Positions 51,381-60,800 of a DNA stretch of 64,000 nt are shown one piece after another. Position 1 is the stretch's first letter; every line of letters begins with the position of its first letter. The DNA is from G963678445 sp963678445. GTDB taxonomy: Bacteria > Hydrogenedentota > Hydrogenedentia > Hydrogenedentales > G963678445. A program made the position numbers and the translations under genes. The notes below the pieces were generated by a model. That model did not search any database and was not told the origin of the DNA. It was given only the letters and a program-made list of their open reading frames with translations. The stretch spans positions 806,001 through 870,000 of the forward strand of contig OY782877.1 in assembly GCA_963678445.1 (NCBI GenBank). Direction: 5' to 3'.

Positions 51381-51957
51381 CGGTAGCTAAGGCCACACCC
51401 CAGAGATATAGCCCTCGCCTCGCCTTCCCTGCCCAGACCGACCTTTTAAGGCTCGTTACCAAGTTGTACTTGGTAACGCACTTGTCTCCGAAGCTTTGCT
51501 TCGTCTTCCTATGCCAGCGGTTCAGCGGACGCAGGCTGAAATCATGGTCCTGGCCTTCCCTGACCCAAAGCGACCTTTTAAAATCCCCCGTTTTTCTTTG
51601 CTTCTTTCTTTTTCCGGTGAGCAGGAGTAACGGTTCAGCGGACGCAAGCTGAAATCATGGTCCTGGCCTTCCCTGACCCAAAGCGACCTTTTAAAATCCC
51701 CCGTTTCTCCTTGCTCCTTTCCTTTTTCGGTGAGCAAGAGCAGCGGTCCAGCGACCGCAAGCTGGAATTATGGACCTCGCCTTCCCTGACCCAAAGCGAC
51801 CTTTTAAAATCCCCCGTTTCTCCTTGCTTCTTTCTTTTTCCGGCGGTCCAGCGACCGCAAGCAGGAAGTATGGTCCTTGCCGTGGGTAATCAAAGCGAAG
51901 CTAATTAAAATCCTCGTTTTTCTTTGCTTCTTTCTTTTTCCGTAAAAAGAAAGAAGT
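51381..51957 (+). repeat. Tandem array of the dispersed repeat (about 4.5 units)
   Basis: A degenerate first unit follows the lpxH stop (51381-51450). Then come units starting at 51517, 51631, 51743 and 51843, with periods of about 113, 112 and 100 bp. Each opens with GCGGTTCAGCGGAC or GCGGTCCAGCGACCGC, continues with GCAAGCTGGAATTATGG-type bases, ends in CGACCTTTTAAAATCCCCC and then a TTTCTTTTTCCG stretch. Units 2 and 3 are nearly identical over most of their length. The array fills the gap between lpxH and the convergent gpsA. Confidence 0.88.
51454..51503 (+). repeat. Palindrome pair inside the array, shared with 39.6 kb
   Basis: CGTTACCAAG/CTTGGTAACG (51454-51478) and CGAAGC/GCTTCG (51489-51503) are perfect inverted repeats. 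The first matches that at 39633-39657 outside its loop, and both are preceded by TTTAAGGCT. A third palindrome, CTTCTTTC/GAAAGAAG (51927-51956), ends the array just before gpsA. Confidence 0.75.
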
Positions 51958-52935
51958 CTAGCCCTGTTCCGGTTTAGCCTCCCGCAACAGCAACTGTTCC
52001 ATCACCTGCATCGCATTGGCATCCTCATACAAGACACGATGCACCGCGCTCGTAATCGGCATTTCAACCCCCAACTTTCGTGCCAACGCATACGCCGACC
52101 GCGTCGTACGCACCCCCTCCGCCACCATCGAAGTCGCCTGCTGCAACTGCGCCAACGTGTTCCCCGCTGCAATCCCCTGGCCCAGACGCCGATTCCGCGA
52201 ATGACGACTGGCGCAGGTAACAATCAAATCCCCCATCCCACTCAATCCGGCAAAAGTAAGGGGATCTGCGCCACACACAACGCCCAGACGGCTAATTTCG
52301 GCCAACCCACGCGTAATCAGCGCAGCGGTCGCATTATCCCCCAAGCCAAAGCCATCACACACGCCCGCAGCAATCGCGATCACATTCTTAAGCGAACCGC
52401 CCAGCTCCACCCCGACGATATCCGGACTGGTATAGACCCGAAATGTCTTCGAAAAAAAGGCCTTTTGCGCCTGCAAACACGCTTCCGCATCCTCCCCCGC
52501 CACCACAACCGAAGCAGGCAAATCCCGCGCCACCTCCTCTGCATGGCTGGGACCCGACAACGTCACCACGGGACCGCCAGGGGCACTCTCTGCGATCACC
52601 TCGCTCATACGCAACAGGGTTTCATTCTCAATGCCTTTCGCCACATTGACACGTACCGTATGCGAAGCAAAGCGATGCTGCTGTACGATGGCGCGCATTG
52701 CATGCGAAGGCGTCGCCAACACCGCCATATCGGCATTAGCATCGATATCATCGCAAATCTGGACCGATTGCGGAATTTGCACACCGGGCAAATAGGTTTC
52801 ACATTCCCGCGTAGTACGCAACGCTTCTGCGACCTGCGTACCACGACACCACAAACGCACCTGATTGCCGTTTATAGCCAGCAGCCGGGTAAGTGCTAAT
52901 CCCCAACTGCCTGCACCGATAACTTGAATATTCAT
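51958..52935 (-). CDS. gpsA: Glycerol-3-phosphate dehydrogenase (NAD(P)+)
   Basis: This 325-residue enzyme reduces dihydroxyacetone phosphate to sn-glycerol 3-phosphate, the backbone of membrane phospholipids. The N-terminal dinucleotide motif is VIGAGSWGLALTRLLAINGNQVRLW. The catalytic region includes NVAKGIEN, VTLSGPSHAEEVARDLPASVVVAG and LGGSLKNVIAIAAGVCDGFGLGDNATAALITRGLAEISRLG, all typical of GpsA. Length is normal. It faces lpxH convergently, and the array of repeats lies between the two. The ATG at 52935 is the natural family start (MNIQVIGAG). Confidence 0.96.
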   Translation of the reverse strand: MNIQVIGAGSWGLALTRLLAINGNQVRLWCRGTQVAEALRTTRECETYLPGVQIPQSVQICDDIDANADMAVLATPSHAMRAIVQQHRFASHTVRVNVAKGIENETLLRMSEVIAESAPGGPVVTLSGPSHAEEVARDLPASVVVAGEDAEACLQAQKAFFSKTFRVYTSPDIVGVELGGSLKNVIAIAAGVCDGFGLGDNATAALITRGLAEISRLGVVCGADPLTFAGLSGMGDLIVTCASRHSRNRRLGQGIAAGNTLAQLQQATSMVAEGVRTTRSAYALARKLGVEMPITSAVHRVLYEDANAMQVMEQLLLREAKPEQG

Positions 52936-53127
52936 AAGGCGATCATAGCGAAAAAGAACACGCTATTGCGAGTCCCGCACGGACTTTCCCCCTAGGCACC
53001 CTTTCTGTGCGGACAAGTTTACATTCCCGTGGGGCTGTGCTACTCTGAAATGGCCCTGCTTGCTCAAAGCAGACGGAACATAACTCGTCCTGCCAGCGAC
53101 GGAATGCGGTAAGGAATATGGGGATTC

Positions 53128-55218
53128 ATGAATAAACTACTGTTATTTCTGATGCTGTGTTGCATTGTGTTGAGCGCCTGTGTCACAGACGAAAACACCG
53201 ATTATGTGCGCGATGGGGTGCGTTATGGCGTAACGCAGGGCACCTTTCGCGGACGCTGGTGGAGTTATTATGAACGCGGAACCTCCTTCCTGTCCGGCGC
53301 ATTCTACGCCGAAGCAGAAAAAGACTTTTTGCGGGCACTATCGGGACGCAGCCGTGACGCCTGGCAGGCACGCACCTATGGCCTGCACTTTGCAGAATAC
53401 TTTCCCAACCGGGAGCTGGGCATTGTCTACTACCACCAGGGACGTCTGGCAGAAGCAGAGCAGGCGTTGCAGCAATCGCTGGACACGGTAGATACGGAGC
53501 GCGCACATTACTATCTAGACGAGGTAAAGAAGGCTAAAATAGCACAGGGCCTGCTCACCGACGAGGCTGCGCCAAAACTCGACGTGCGTTGGGCCTCCGG
53601 AAAAGCCTTGTCCGCAGAACGAACAGTGACGATGAAGGTGGATGCACAGGACGATATCGGGGTGGCGCAGCTTCAATTGAACGAGCGTGTGCTACATCAA
53701 CGAGGAAGTTCGGAAACCATCGCTACAACGCAGGAGTGGACCTTTACAGAAGGCGTGCACGAAGTTGCGGTGACAGCGCGTGACCTTGCACAACAAGCGG
53801 TGGAGCAAAAACTGACGGTAACGGTGGATTTGACCGGGCCAACTATAGGCATTTTCAGTCCCACCCTGGCCCTGGTGACAAAAGAATACACCGTGTTGCT
53901 GGAAGGCGTAGCGCTGGACGCCAATGGCGTGCGTAGTATACGGGTAGACGATACGCCTGTACTCGAATCCACGGAGGGGAAAGAGCGCGTTCCTTTTTCC
54001 CATGCGCTATCCCTTATTTCCGGCGAAAACGTTTTTGTCATCACAGCAGAAGACAGTGCGGGTAATGAAACCCGTTCCGCTTTGCATGTATTCCAAGGCG
54101 ATCCGGAATCCCCCACAGCGCGCGTATGGCAATGGCGTGAATGCGTCCCGGAACAGTGCCATCTGGCGTCGCGTACAGACTTGTTATCAACGGTGTTGGC
54201 TGCGACACCACCAGAACAGAATGCTGAGATCCGGCTCAAATCCCCCAAACCAGATCAACCCTATCGTCACAACCGCACCCTGCGCATTGCAGGCGAAGTG
54301 TTGTCGCCTACGGGCATAACCTCCCTTACAATTAACGGCGAACCGTTCACAACCCTCACAGGCGCGCCACGGGAGTGTTTTAACCGGCGTGTGCCGCTGG
54401 ACACGCAACAGGAAGAGGACACGGTCTCGGTGGCGATTATGGCGAAGACGCTAGACGGCGCTACGGTAGAAAAAGCATTCTCAGCACCTGTGCGCCCTGT
54501 TCAATTAAACACAGCGGCCTCCCGAATGCCCGTCGCGGTGCTGGCCTTTGCCGGACACGGTGTGGAGACAGAACCCGCAACGGCCTTGCGTCTGGAGACG
54601 GAAACGCAATTGGTGCAACAGGGACGTTTCCGGGTACTGGATCGTATGCGCTTACAGGATGTACTGACGGAACAGCAATTGGCGGGTGCACTGGCCGATC
54701 CGAATGAGGCGATTGCCTTGGGCAAATTGACCCCGGCGCATATTTTTCTGGTGGCTGATGTCTTCGCGCGTGAGCAGCACGGCCTGGAAATTAAAGCGCG
54801 GGTGATCAGTACGGAGACGACGGAAATTATGGCCACGCTGGACGCCTTTGTGGAGGATACACGCCAACAGGATAAGGTCGCACAGGCCTGCGCTGGACTT
54901 GCCGCGCAATTACAAAGCCGTTACCCCCGGCTTTCCGGTGAGATTCTGGGCGTTCGCACCCGTGGCGACACGGCAGAAATGTTATTGAACTGGTCACAGG
55001 AAGATGGTGTGCAAGAAGGCGCCTATCTGCTTGTCGTACACGAAGAAGCACCGTGGATAGATGAAGAAACGGACGAAATCCTGGCCCCCGGTTCATTCAT
55101 CGAAGTAGGACGCGCCAAAATTACCGAAGTCAGCAAAGGTACAACCCGTGCGCAGACCGTGGAATCAAAAGAGGAGCATATTCCCGTTGAAAAAGGAATG
55201 CCGACCATTACAATGTAG
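53128..55218 (+). CDS. TPR, Ig-like and CsgG-like multidomain lipoprotein
   Basis: This 696-residue lipoprotein has lipobox LSAC near residue 18. Residues 60-150 are TPR-like (LGIVYYHQGRLAEAEQALQQSLDTVD). A middle region of about 250 residues contains at least three beta-sandwich domains (ALSAERTVTMKVDAQDDIGVAQLQLN, LTGPTIGIFSPTLALVTKEYTVLLEG, EIRLKSPKPDQPYRHNRTLRIAGEV). From about 470 a CsgG/curli-assembly-type domain begins (RMPVAVLAFAGHGVETEPATAL, FRVLDRMRLQDVLTEQQLAG, AIALGKLTPAHIFLVADV), followed by a beta-rich tail. CsgG-like domains often form periplasmic or outer-membrane export assemblies. The gene after it encodes an outer-membrane barrel and overlaps its end, so a joint envelope function is likely. 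The precise role is unknown. Confidence 0.82.
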   Translation: MNKLLLFLMLCCIVLSACVTDENTDYVRDGVRYGVTQGTFRGRWWSYYERGTSFLSGAFYAEAEKDFLRALSGRSRDAWQARTYGLHFAEYFPNRELGIVYYHQGRLAEAEQALQQSLDTVDTERAHYYLDEVKKAKIAQGLLTDEAAPKLDVRWASGKALSAERTVTMKVDAQDDIGVAQLQLNERVLHQRGSSETIATTQEWTFTEGVHEVAVTARDLAQQAVEQKLTVTVDLTGPTIGIFSPTLALVTKEYTVLLEGVALDANGVRSIRVDDTPVLESTEGKERVPFSHALSLISGENVFVITAEDSAGNETRSALHVFQGDPESPTARVWQWRECVPEQCHLASRTDLLSTVLAATPPEQNAEIRLKSPKPDQPYRHNRTLRIAGEVLSPTGITSLTINGEPFTTLTGAPRECFNRRVPLDTQQEEDTVSVAIMAKTLDGATVEKAFSAPVRPVQLNTAASRMPVAVLAFAGHGVETEPATALRLETETQLVQQGRFRVLDRMRLQDVLTEQQLAGALADPNEAIALGKLTPAHIFLVADVFAREQHGLEIKARVISTETTEIMATLDAFVEDTRQQDKVAQACAGLAAQLQSRYPRLSGEILGVRTRGDTAEMLLNWSQEDGVQEGAYLLVVHEEAPWIDEETDEILAPGSFIEVGRAKITEVSKGTTRAQTVESKEEHIPVEKGMPTITM

Positions 55219-56599
55219 CCTCTTTGCACTCATTCTGGCGACATCAACACTTGCCTGGGCGCAACTGGAGATTAATTCCTCACCCACCGTCGTGGGTAGT
55301 GGCGCACGAGCCTTGGGTATGGGCGGCGCTTTTGTCGCCGTGGCCGATGACGCCACCGCTGCCTCGTGGAACCCCGCTGGACTGACCCAACTTGAGCGAC
55401 CTGAAATCTCGATGGTCTATGACTGGAACTGGTTTAGTGAAGACTTTTCTTCGCAAGGCCATAAAGAATTGTCGGGGAGCTATGAAACCCGCTTTTCCGG
55501 CCTGAACTACGGCAGCATCGCCTATCCCTTCCCCTGGACCCTGGCAGGACGCAATCTGGTGTTCAGCCTCAATTACCAACGCCGCTATGACTTTGATCGA
55601 GACCTGAAATTCCAATACAACGAAATTTTTAGCAGCAGCGTCAATATCATCCAGCGCAACAGCCGCTATGAATACAGTCAGCGTGGTGCGCTGGGAGCGC
55701 TTTCCCCCGCCTTCGGCTTTGAAATTACCGATACACTCGCCTTTGGTATTGCAGTCAACCTGTGGGATCACGACCTGCTCCCAGACAATGAATGGAAAAC
55801 ACGCCGGACGGTACGCACAACCAGTCGGATTAATGGTCAGCTCTCCCCAACTTCATGGACGAAACTCACCATCAATGAAGATTACAAAAATTTTGACGGC
55901 ACCAACTACACCTTCGGTTTTCTGTATAAACCCACCGACCGCATAAGCCTTGGCGCAGTCTACCATACCCGCTTCACCGCTGAGGTCGACTATGTACAAG
56001 AATGGGGCATACAAGTCAGCCGCTCGCCATCGCTGCCCGCAGTCAAAACCCGACGCAAACAGAAATATACCTTTCCCAGTGCCGTGGGAATGGGCGTGGC
56101 CTACCGTTTCCCCAATGACAAACTGACGCTCTCTTTCGACGTAACACGCACCGAATGGGATCAATTCATCATCTACGACGCTCGCAACCCGCAAACCCAG
56201 CTGCGGCGGCGTTCGGGCATTACCGGCCTGCCCAAAAAACAAAGCCCACACGATCCCACCTACACGGTACGTTTGGGTATGGAATACGTCTTTGTGAACG
56301 AAAGGAAACCGCGGCAATCCTATCTTCCCAGTTTACGTGCAGGCCTTTTTTATGACCCGCAACCGGCAGGTGGACGTAAGAGTGGTCCCTTGGGCTTGGG
56401 CCGCGTAACCGGCACACCCGATGATTACTTTGGCGTAAGCCTCGGCGCAGGCGTTTTGATCAAAAACCGGGTGAATATCGATCTGGCCTACATCTACCGT
56501 TGGGGCGACGAGGTGCGCAACGACACTTTTGGCCTGGCACACACCGCCGCCGATGTAGATCAACACACGCTATACCTGTCCACCGTGATCTATTTCTAG
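55187..56599 (+). CDS. Outer-membrane beta-barrel protein (FadL/PorV-like)
   Basis: This product of about 470 residues has a Sec signal peptide ending AWA. The mature N-terminus contains SGARALGMGGAFVAVADDATAASWNPAGLTQL, the conserved opening of FadL/TodX- and PorV-type outer-membrane proteins. Alternating hydrophobic strands follow to the end, which closes with Phe (STVIYF), as barrel proteins do. The predicted start is TTG at 55187. AGGAG lies 10 bp upstream, and translation from there gives a basic LKKECRP before the hydrophobic core. A GTG at 55148 is also in frame. The gene overlaps the upstream lipoprotein by 32 bp, so the two are coupled. Transport of lipids or a type IX-like role are both possible. 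Confidence 0.85.
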   Translation: MKKECRPLQCSLFALILATSTLAWAQLEINSSPTVVGSGARALGMGGAFVAVADDATAASWNPAGLTQLERPEISMVYDWNWFSEDFSSQGHKELSGSYETRFSGLNYGSIAYPFPWTLAGRNLVFSLNYQRRYDFDRDLKFQYNEIFSSSVNIIQRNSRYEYSQRGALGALSPAFGFEITDTLAFGIAVNLWDHDLLPDNEWKTRRTVRTTSRINGQLSPTSWTKLTINEDYKNFDGTNYTFGFLYKPTDRISLGAVYHTRFTAEVDYVQEWGIQVSRSPSLPAVKTRRKQKYTFPSAVGMGVAYRFPNDKLTLSFDVTRTEWDQFIIYDARNPQTQLRRRSGITGLPKKQSPHDPTYTVRLGMEYVFVNERKPRQSYLPSLRAGLFYDPQPAGGRKSGPLGLGRVTGTPDDYFGVSLGAGVLIKNRVNIDLAYIYRWGDEVRNDTFGLAHTAADVDQHTLYLSTVIYF

Positions 56600-56697
56600 T
56601 GGTCCAGGGACCACAGCCAGGAGATATGGTTCTTAGCGTCCCTGAACACACTAAATTCGTCGCTTTTTATGACAACTTCTTAGGTTTCAGTCCCTGG
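56599..56697 (+). repeat. Dispersed intergenic repeat, copy 10, starting at a stop codon
   Basis: The TAG of the barrel gene is followed at once by TGGTCCAGGGACCACAGCCA, then GGAGATATGGTTCTTAGCGT, CCCTGAACACACTAAATTCG, and a TTTTTATGACAACTTCTTAG segment. It occupies nearly the whole gap to the convergent methyltransferase gene. Confidence 0.75.
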
Positions 56698-56712
56698 AAT
56701 GGGCAACGAACG

Positions 56713-57549
56713 CTACTTCCTTGCCGTCCAAAACGCTAGGCCCTCTGTTTGGCCGGGCCAATCATCGTGATACGTGGGCGTTGAAAAACCTATATCAGAA
56801 AGCAATTTCACATACGCGTCTTCAGTCCATGCCTTGGTCGTGCTCCGATACTGCAGCATCTCGCCGGAGGCCAAATCAATAACATGGAAAAATTGCATTG
56901 CAATCGCTTCTTTCTCCAGCCAGGTATTTTCGATCAGGCACACATGGGGACGTTCGGAAAACAAGCCTGAGGGCGCTGCATACCAACTATTGGGCGTCTC
57001 ACCCACACGTTTTACCGCTTCGAAAATCTGGATCTCCAGCAAAAGGCATCCACCGGGGGCAAGCGCACGATAGGCCCTCTCCAGGATGTCTTTGCAGGCA
57101 TCAGGTGAAAAGACATTCAATTCACCAAATATCATACTTACGACATCGTATGGGCCACCGAAATCAACCTCGCGCACATCGCCATGTTCCACCGGACACG
57201 TCTCTGGAAGATGCTCCCGGGCATATTGCACCGAGGCAGGCGAAATATCGACGCCAGCACATTGATGGCCCAAGTCACAAAAACCCTTCAGATACAGTCC
57301 CGGACCACAGCCAAGATCGAATATCCGTTTCGTCTCCCCTTCAAAAATGTGGGAATGCAGCCATTGAATCTGAGCGCTGATCTTTTCCGACTTCCGGCTG
57401 GCCAAATCATGCTCCTGAGAAAGATGTTCCTGCAGCATACGTCGGCTAAACTCAGGCTCATCCCACGGAATTTTATACGCCTCCTCCCAAATTTCATCAG
57501 GGGACAGCTCTTTCTTTAGAATATCCATTAGGGGAGATACTTCCATCAT
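56713..57549 (-). CDS. Class I SAM-dependent methyltransferase
   Basis: This product of about 278 residues has the SAM-binding core in RIFDLGCGPGLYLKGFCDLGHQCAGVDISPASVQYAREH (motif I and the acidic end of strand 2), VEHGDVREVDFGGPYDVVSMIFGELNVF and ALAPGGCLLLEIQIFEAV. About 90 residues precede the core and the C-terminal part (YHDDWPGQTEGLAFWTARK) resembles small-molecule methyltransferases. The acceptor is not identifiable. The upstream TTG at 57564 is a possible start, but the ATG at 57549 with AAGGGA upstream is preferred. It is a single gene between two convergent neighbours. Confidence 0.85.
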   Translation of the reverse strand: MMEVSPLMDILKKELSPDEIWEEAYKIPWDEPEFSRRMLQEHLSQEHDLASRKSEKISAQIQWLHSHIFEGETKRIFDLGCGPGLYLKGFCDLGHQCAGVDISPASVQYAREHLPETCPVEHGDVREVDFGGPYDVVSMIFGELNVFSPDACKDILERAYRALAPGGCLLLEIQIFEAVKRVGETPNSWYAAPSGLFSERPHVCLIENTWLEKEAIAMQFFHVIDLASGEMLQYRSTTKAWTEDAYVKLLSDIGFSTPTYHDDWPGQTEGLAFWTARK

Positions 57550-57564
57550 ACGAAATCCCTTCAA

Positions 57565-57858
57565 ATACTCCGCCGCCTCACTTCAATGTATAGCGCACGA
57601 GAGTTCGTGTGTCTGCCGCTCATGAACCACGGCAGCACTTTCTTGAATCAATACAATAACACACATTCTGATATTATTCAGTGCAATAGAAAAGGAAATA
57701 TGTGCATATTTTATATAATTCTTTTTTCGTATTAGGTGATTTCGCATTCACTTGACGAAAATGGATACGAAATTCTCTGATGGAAATATCGAAGACACAG
57801 AATCCATGAAAGCAGTGGAATCTATTCCAAATTCATGAAAATCCTCGTAGAATAGAGT
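57565..57858. other. Non-coding gap between the C25 peptidase and methyltransferase genes
   Basis: This gap of about 290 bp is AT-rich. The stretch right after the peptidase stop contains GGAATAGACTCTATTC, a short palindrome, and a second GGAATAG about 20 bp further on. These may aid termination, but no clear hairpin with a T-run is seen. The promoter of the methyltransferase must lie near 57570-57720; no confident -35/-10 pair was fixed. No gene is recognised. Confidence 0.4.
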
Positions 57859-60800
57859 CTATTCCGTCAAACCAGAACAGAAACTATCTTCGCCACCATC
57901 GCAAGGATGATAGCCGTGGCTATTGTACAACTGGATCAGGCGCAGCAATTCCGTCAGATTAATTTTCCAGGCAGGATCGGTATAGTCGCCCGCGTGCCGC
58001 GTGCATTTCTGATCCCCTTCGCCAGGAGCATAGCCATCTTCCGAAGTAGTTTCGCAATGATATTCATTCAGGTTAAAGAACTGTATACAACGAAGCAATT
58101 CGGATAAGGATATATGAAAATCCTGGTCTTGATCTGCACTGTGGGTGCAATTATCCGTATCCGTATAGAGCGGATATACGGAAGCAGCGGTAGCCTGTTC
58201 CTCTTCACCCAAGGTATAGCTTGCCTGGGCAGACAAGGCCACACGAGCCCCTCCAGTTGGCGCTTGCAGACGATAGGTTAATGAGCCCGCATCGGCAATA
58301 TCATCGCCAAAAACAAATTGCAAGGTGCCGCTATCACCTGCCGCTGGCGCTGTACTTCCACTGGGAAATTGTGCATCGTCCACCAATGCGACAAAGGTCC
58401 ATCCTGTTGGAATCTCCTGGGTAAAAGTAAGCGCGTTTAAGGGCTGCGGCCCTGTTTTTTGCCAATTCAACGTTACATCCAGTGTTTCTCCGGGGGTATA
58501 CCGGTAAAGCGTGTTGGATGTAGCAAGCGTATAGCGAAAAGTGGTTGGAGCCTCTTCCTCGCCCTCTGGCAAACTGGAACATAGTGGATATTCGTAGAGC
58601 ATGCTCTCGGCAAAATCAATGGGGATACCATCGCCCGCCGAAAGACCCGCGATTCCCTTTTGCGCACCGATACCCAACCAGGTAATACAGACGCGTCCGT
58701 CAAAGAAAAACTGCACTTGAAAGCTTACGGTATAGGAGGAATTTAATGCACGAACAGAATCGTATGTAACCACCATCTGTTCCGCAAACTGTTTGTATGA
58801 AATAGTTCCGCTTTCTGCGGGATTCAAATCCGTAAAAAATCCTGCGACGCGGGGTTGTGCAAAATGAGACGAAAAATTGGCCTTGTATTCAGTGTCGCCA
58901 CGGAGGAAGGTGATGTTGCCATTGGCGTTGATGTGAATCTGGCTGTAGGAGACCCCATAAAAAGGAAGCGTTTTGCCAAAACGCAACGCGACTTCCTGGG
59001 TAGTGTCATCATTGAGTGCAAGAATCATGTGGCTGCCATCCACGGTTACCGGAAATGCATCCACTTCTGTTGCACAGGCCGTGTAGAAGCTTTTCGATTC
59101 ATCGGGTGTAAACGTAAGACTCCATTGCTGCAGATCCTTGTCGGTGTTGACAAATTCCTGCGTAAAGTAATCCGGACGTTGTTCCGTTATGAAAAATTGA
59201 CAGGGCAATTCTTCCGATGTGTTGCCCGCATAATCGGTCGCAACAACGGTATAGTAATAGGGCTTAAAGGGGGTCAAACCGCTAAAGTTGAGGGTATGCA
59301 CCGTCGCCGCAGTATTACTATGTGTGGAGAGAGGCCAAGTCCCCCCACAAACTTCGCCACAATAGAGCTCAACGGTACCTTCTTCCGAAAGGTGCACCTC
59401 AATTTCCACCTGGGTTGATTCTGTACGGACTGCGTCCGCAAACGTTACCGTGGGAGCGACCGCATCCACCAGTGCGGTATCCGTTTTTGTGGCGCTTCCC
59501 TCGCCTGTATCTGCATCCTGATACGTTACCGTAATCTGATCCCCATGCTGTACCTGGAGCACCCCGTCCATCGGGATGTAGGATGTAGCACACTGTAACG
59601 AAATGCTGCTTTCGAATACACCGAAGGTATCGGTATTTGCAAGCGAAACAAGCTCTGTATCGCCACTGGTAGTACTAAGAACAACTCCCACCGAATCGTC
59701 GTTCAGCAAGTCCAAATCGGTCAGAGTAATCGAAACGTCGGCAGGACAAGTGTATATCGCCTCGTCCAATAACACGTTACCGTCTGAGCCTAATAATACC
59801 GGCAAGGTTGTTTGGTATGGGATACGGTTGGGTGCAGTAATTGTAATCGTTGCTTCTCCTTCCTGCACTGGTTTCGATAAAGGAACGGATGCAACACCAT
59901 TGTGGCTCTGCGCTATTCCATACAACACGCCATCAACCGTGATCGCCACCGTAGCGCCATCTTCTACGGAGACCGGAAAGACGGTGGAGCCGATAGGAAT
60001 GGCCGAAAGGTGTTCCACCGAAAGCGATTGCACCGGGGTGGTATACAGCACAACGGACGGATCGCCCATCAGGTTGTACATCTCAAAATACCGCTGTGTG
60101 GTTGCGTTATATCCCATCCGTGTCGCAAAACCCGCCTTGGCGTGATTCAGCATACCCCCTGCCCAGTGATAACCATCTGTATAGACACTTTCAAACCAAG
60201 CGCGCTCTAACGCGTCATCCTGTGACCAATATGAATTCACCGACGAACCGATAAAGGCCCACGCCCCATGCTCCTCCCGCAGCCACGTCTCCGCAAAACA
60301 CTCCTCTAGCGTATAATCGCCTGTGGTACAGGCAAAACTGGCCACCAGCGGATAGACTGCATTGCTAAGGTTGCGCACTTCCTGTTGGCTAAACGGTGGT
60401 CCATCAATCCAGGCAGTGCGTCCCCCATGCCCTGAATAGACCATCAAAGCCGCGCCCTCATTCGCAGACACACGCACCTGCGCCGTCGTTGCACCATACG
60501 TTTTCGTATACCACTTGTCTGCCGTATAGTTACGCGGAATCAGATACGTTGCGATAGAATCATTATGCGTGCCCTCGGTAAGCTCATAGTGATCGATCCC
60601 CGCCATGAAAATCGAATGCGTTTCCCACGTCGAAGTGCTTTCCCAACGCGCAAATTCATAATCCAGCGTTTTCGAAAGGATGTTATTCAACTCCGCTTCC
60701 GTTCGAACCGGAAAACGGCCACACCACAAGTCCGGGGTATAGTACTCTGTCCCATCCACCGTGCTATACACCAAATCCGTCGGAGGATCTCCCTCCCCCC

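Noticed and set aside
51381..51957. CRISPR array
   Set aside because: The period is about 112 bp with no short repeat-spacer alternation; whole units are alike, including what would be spacers, and no cas gene is nearby.
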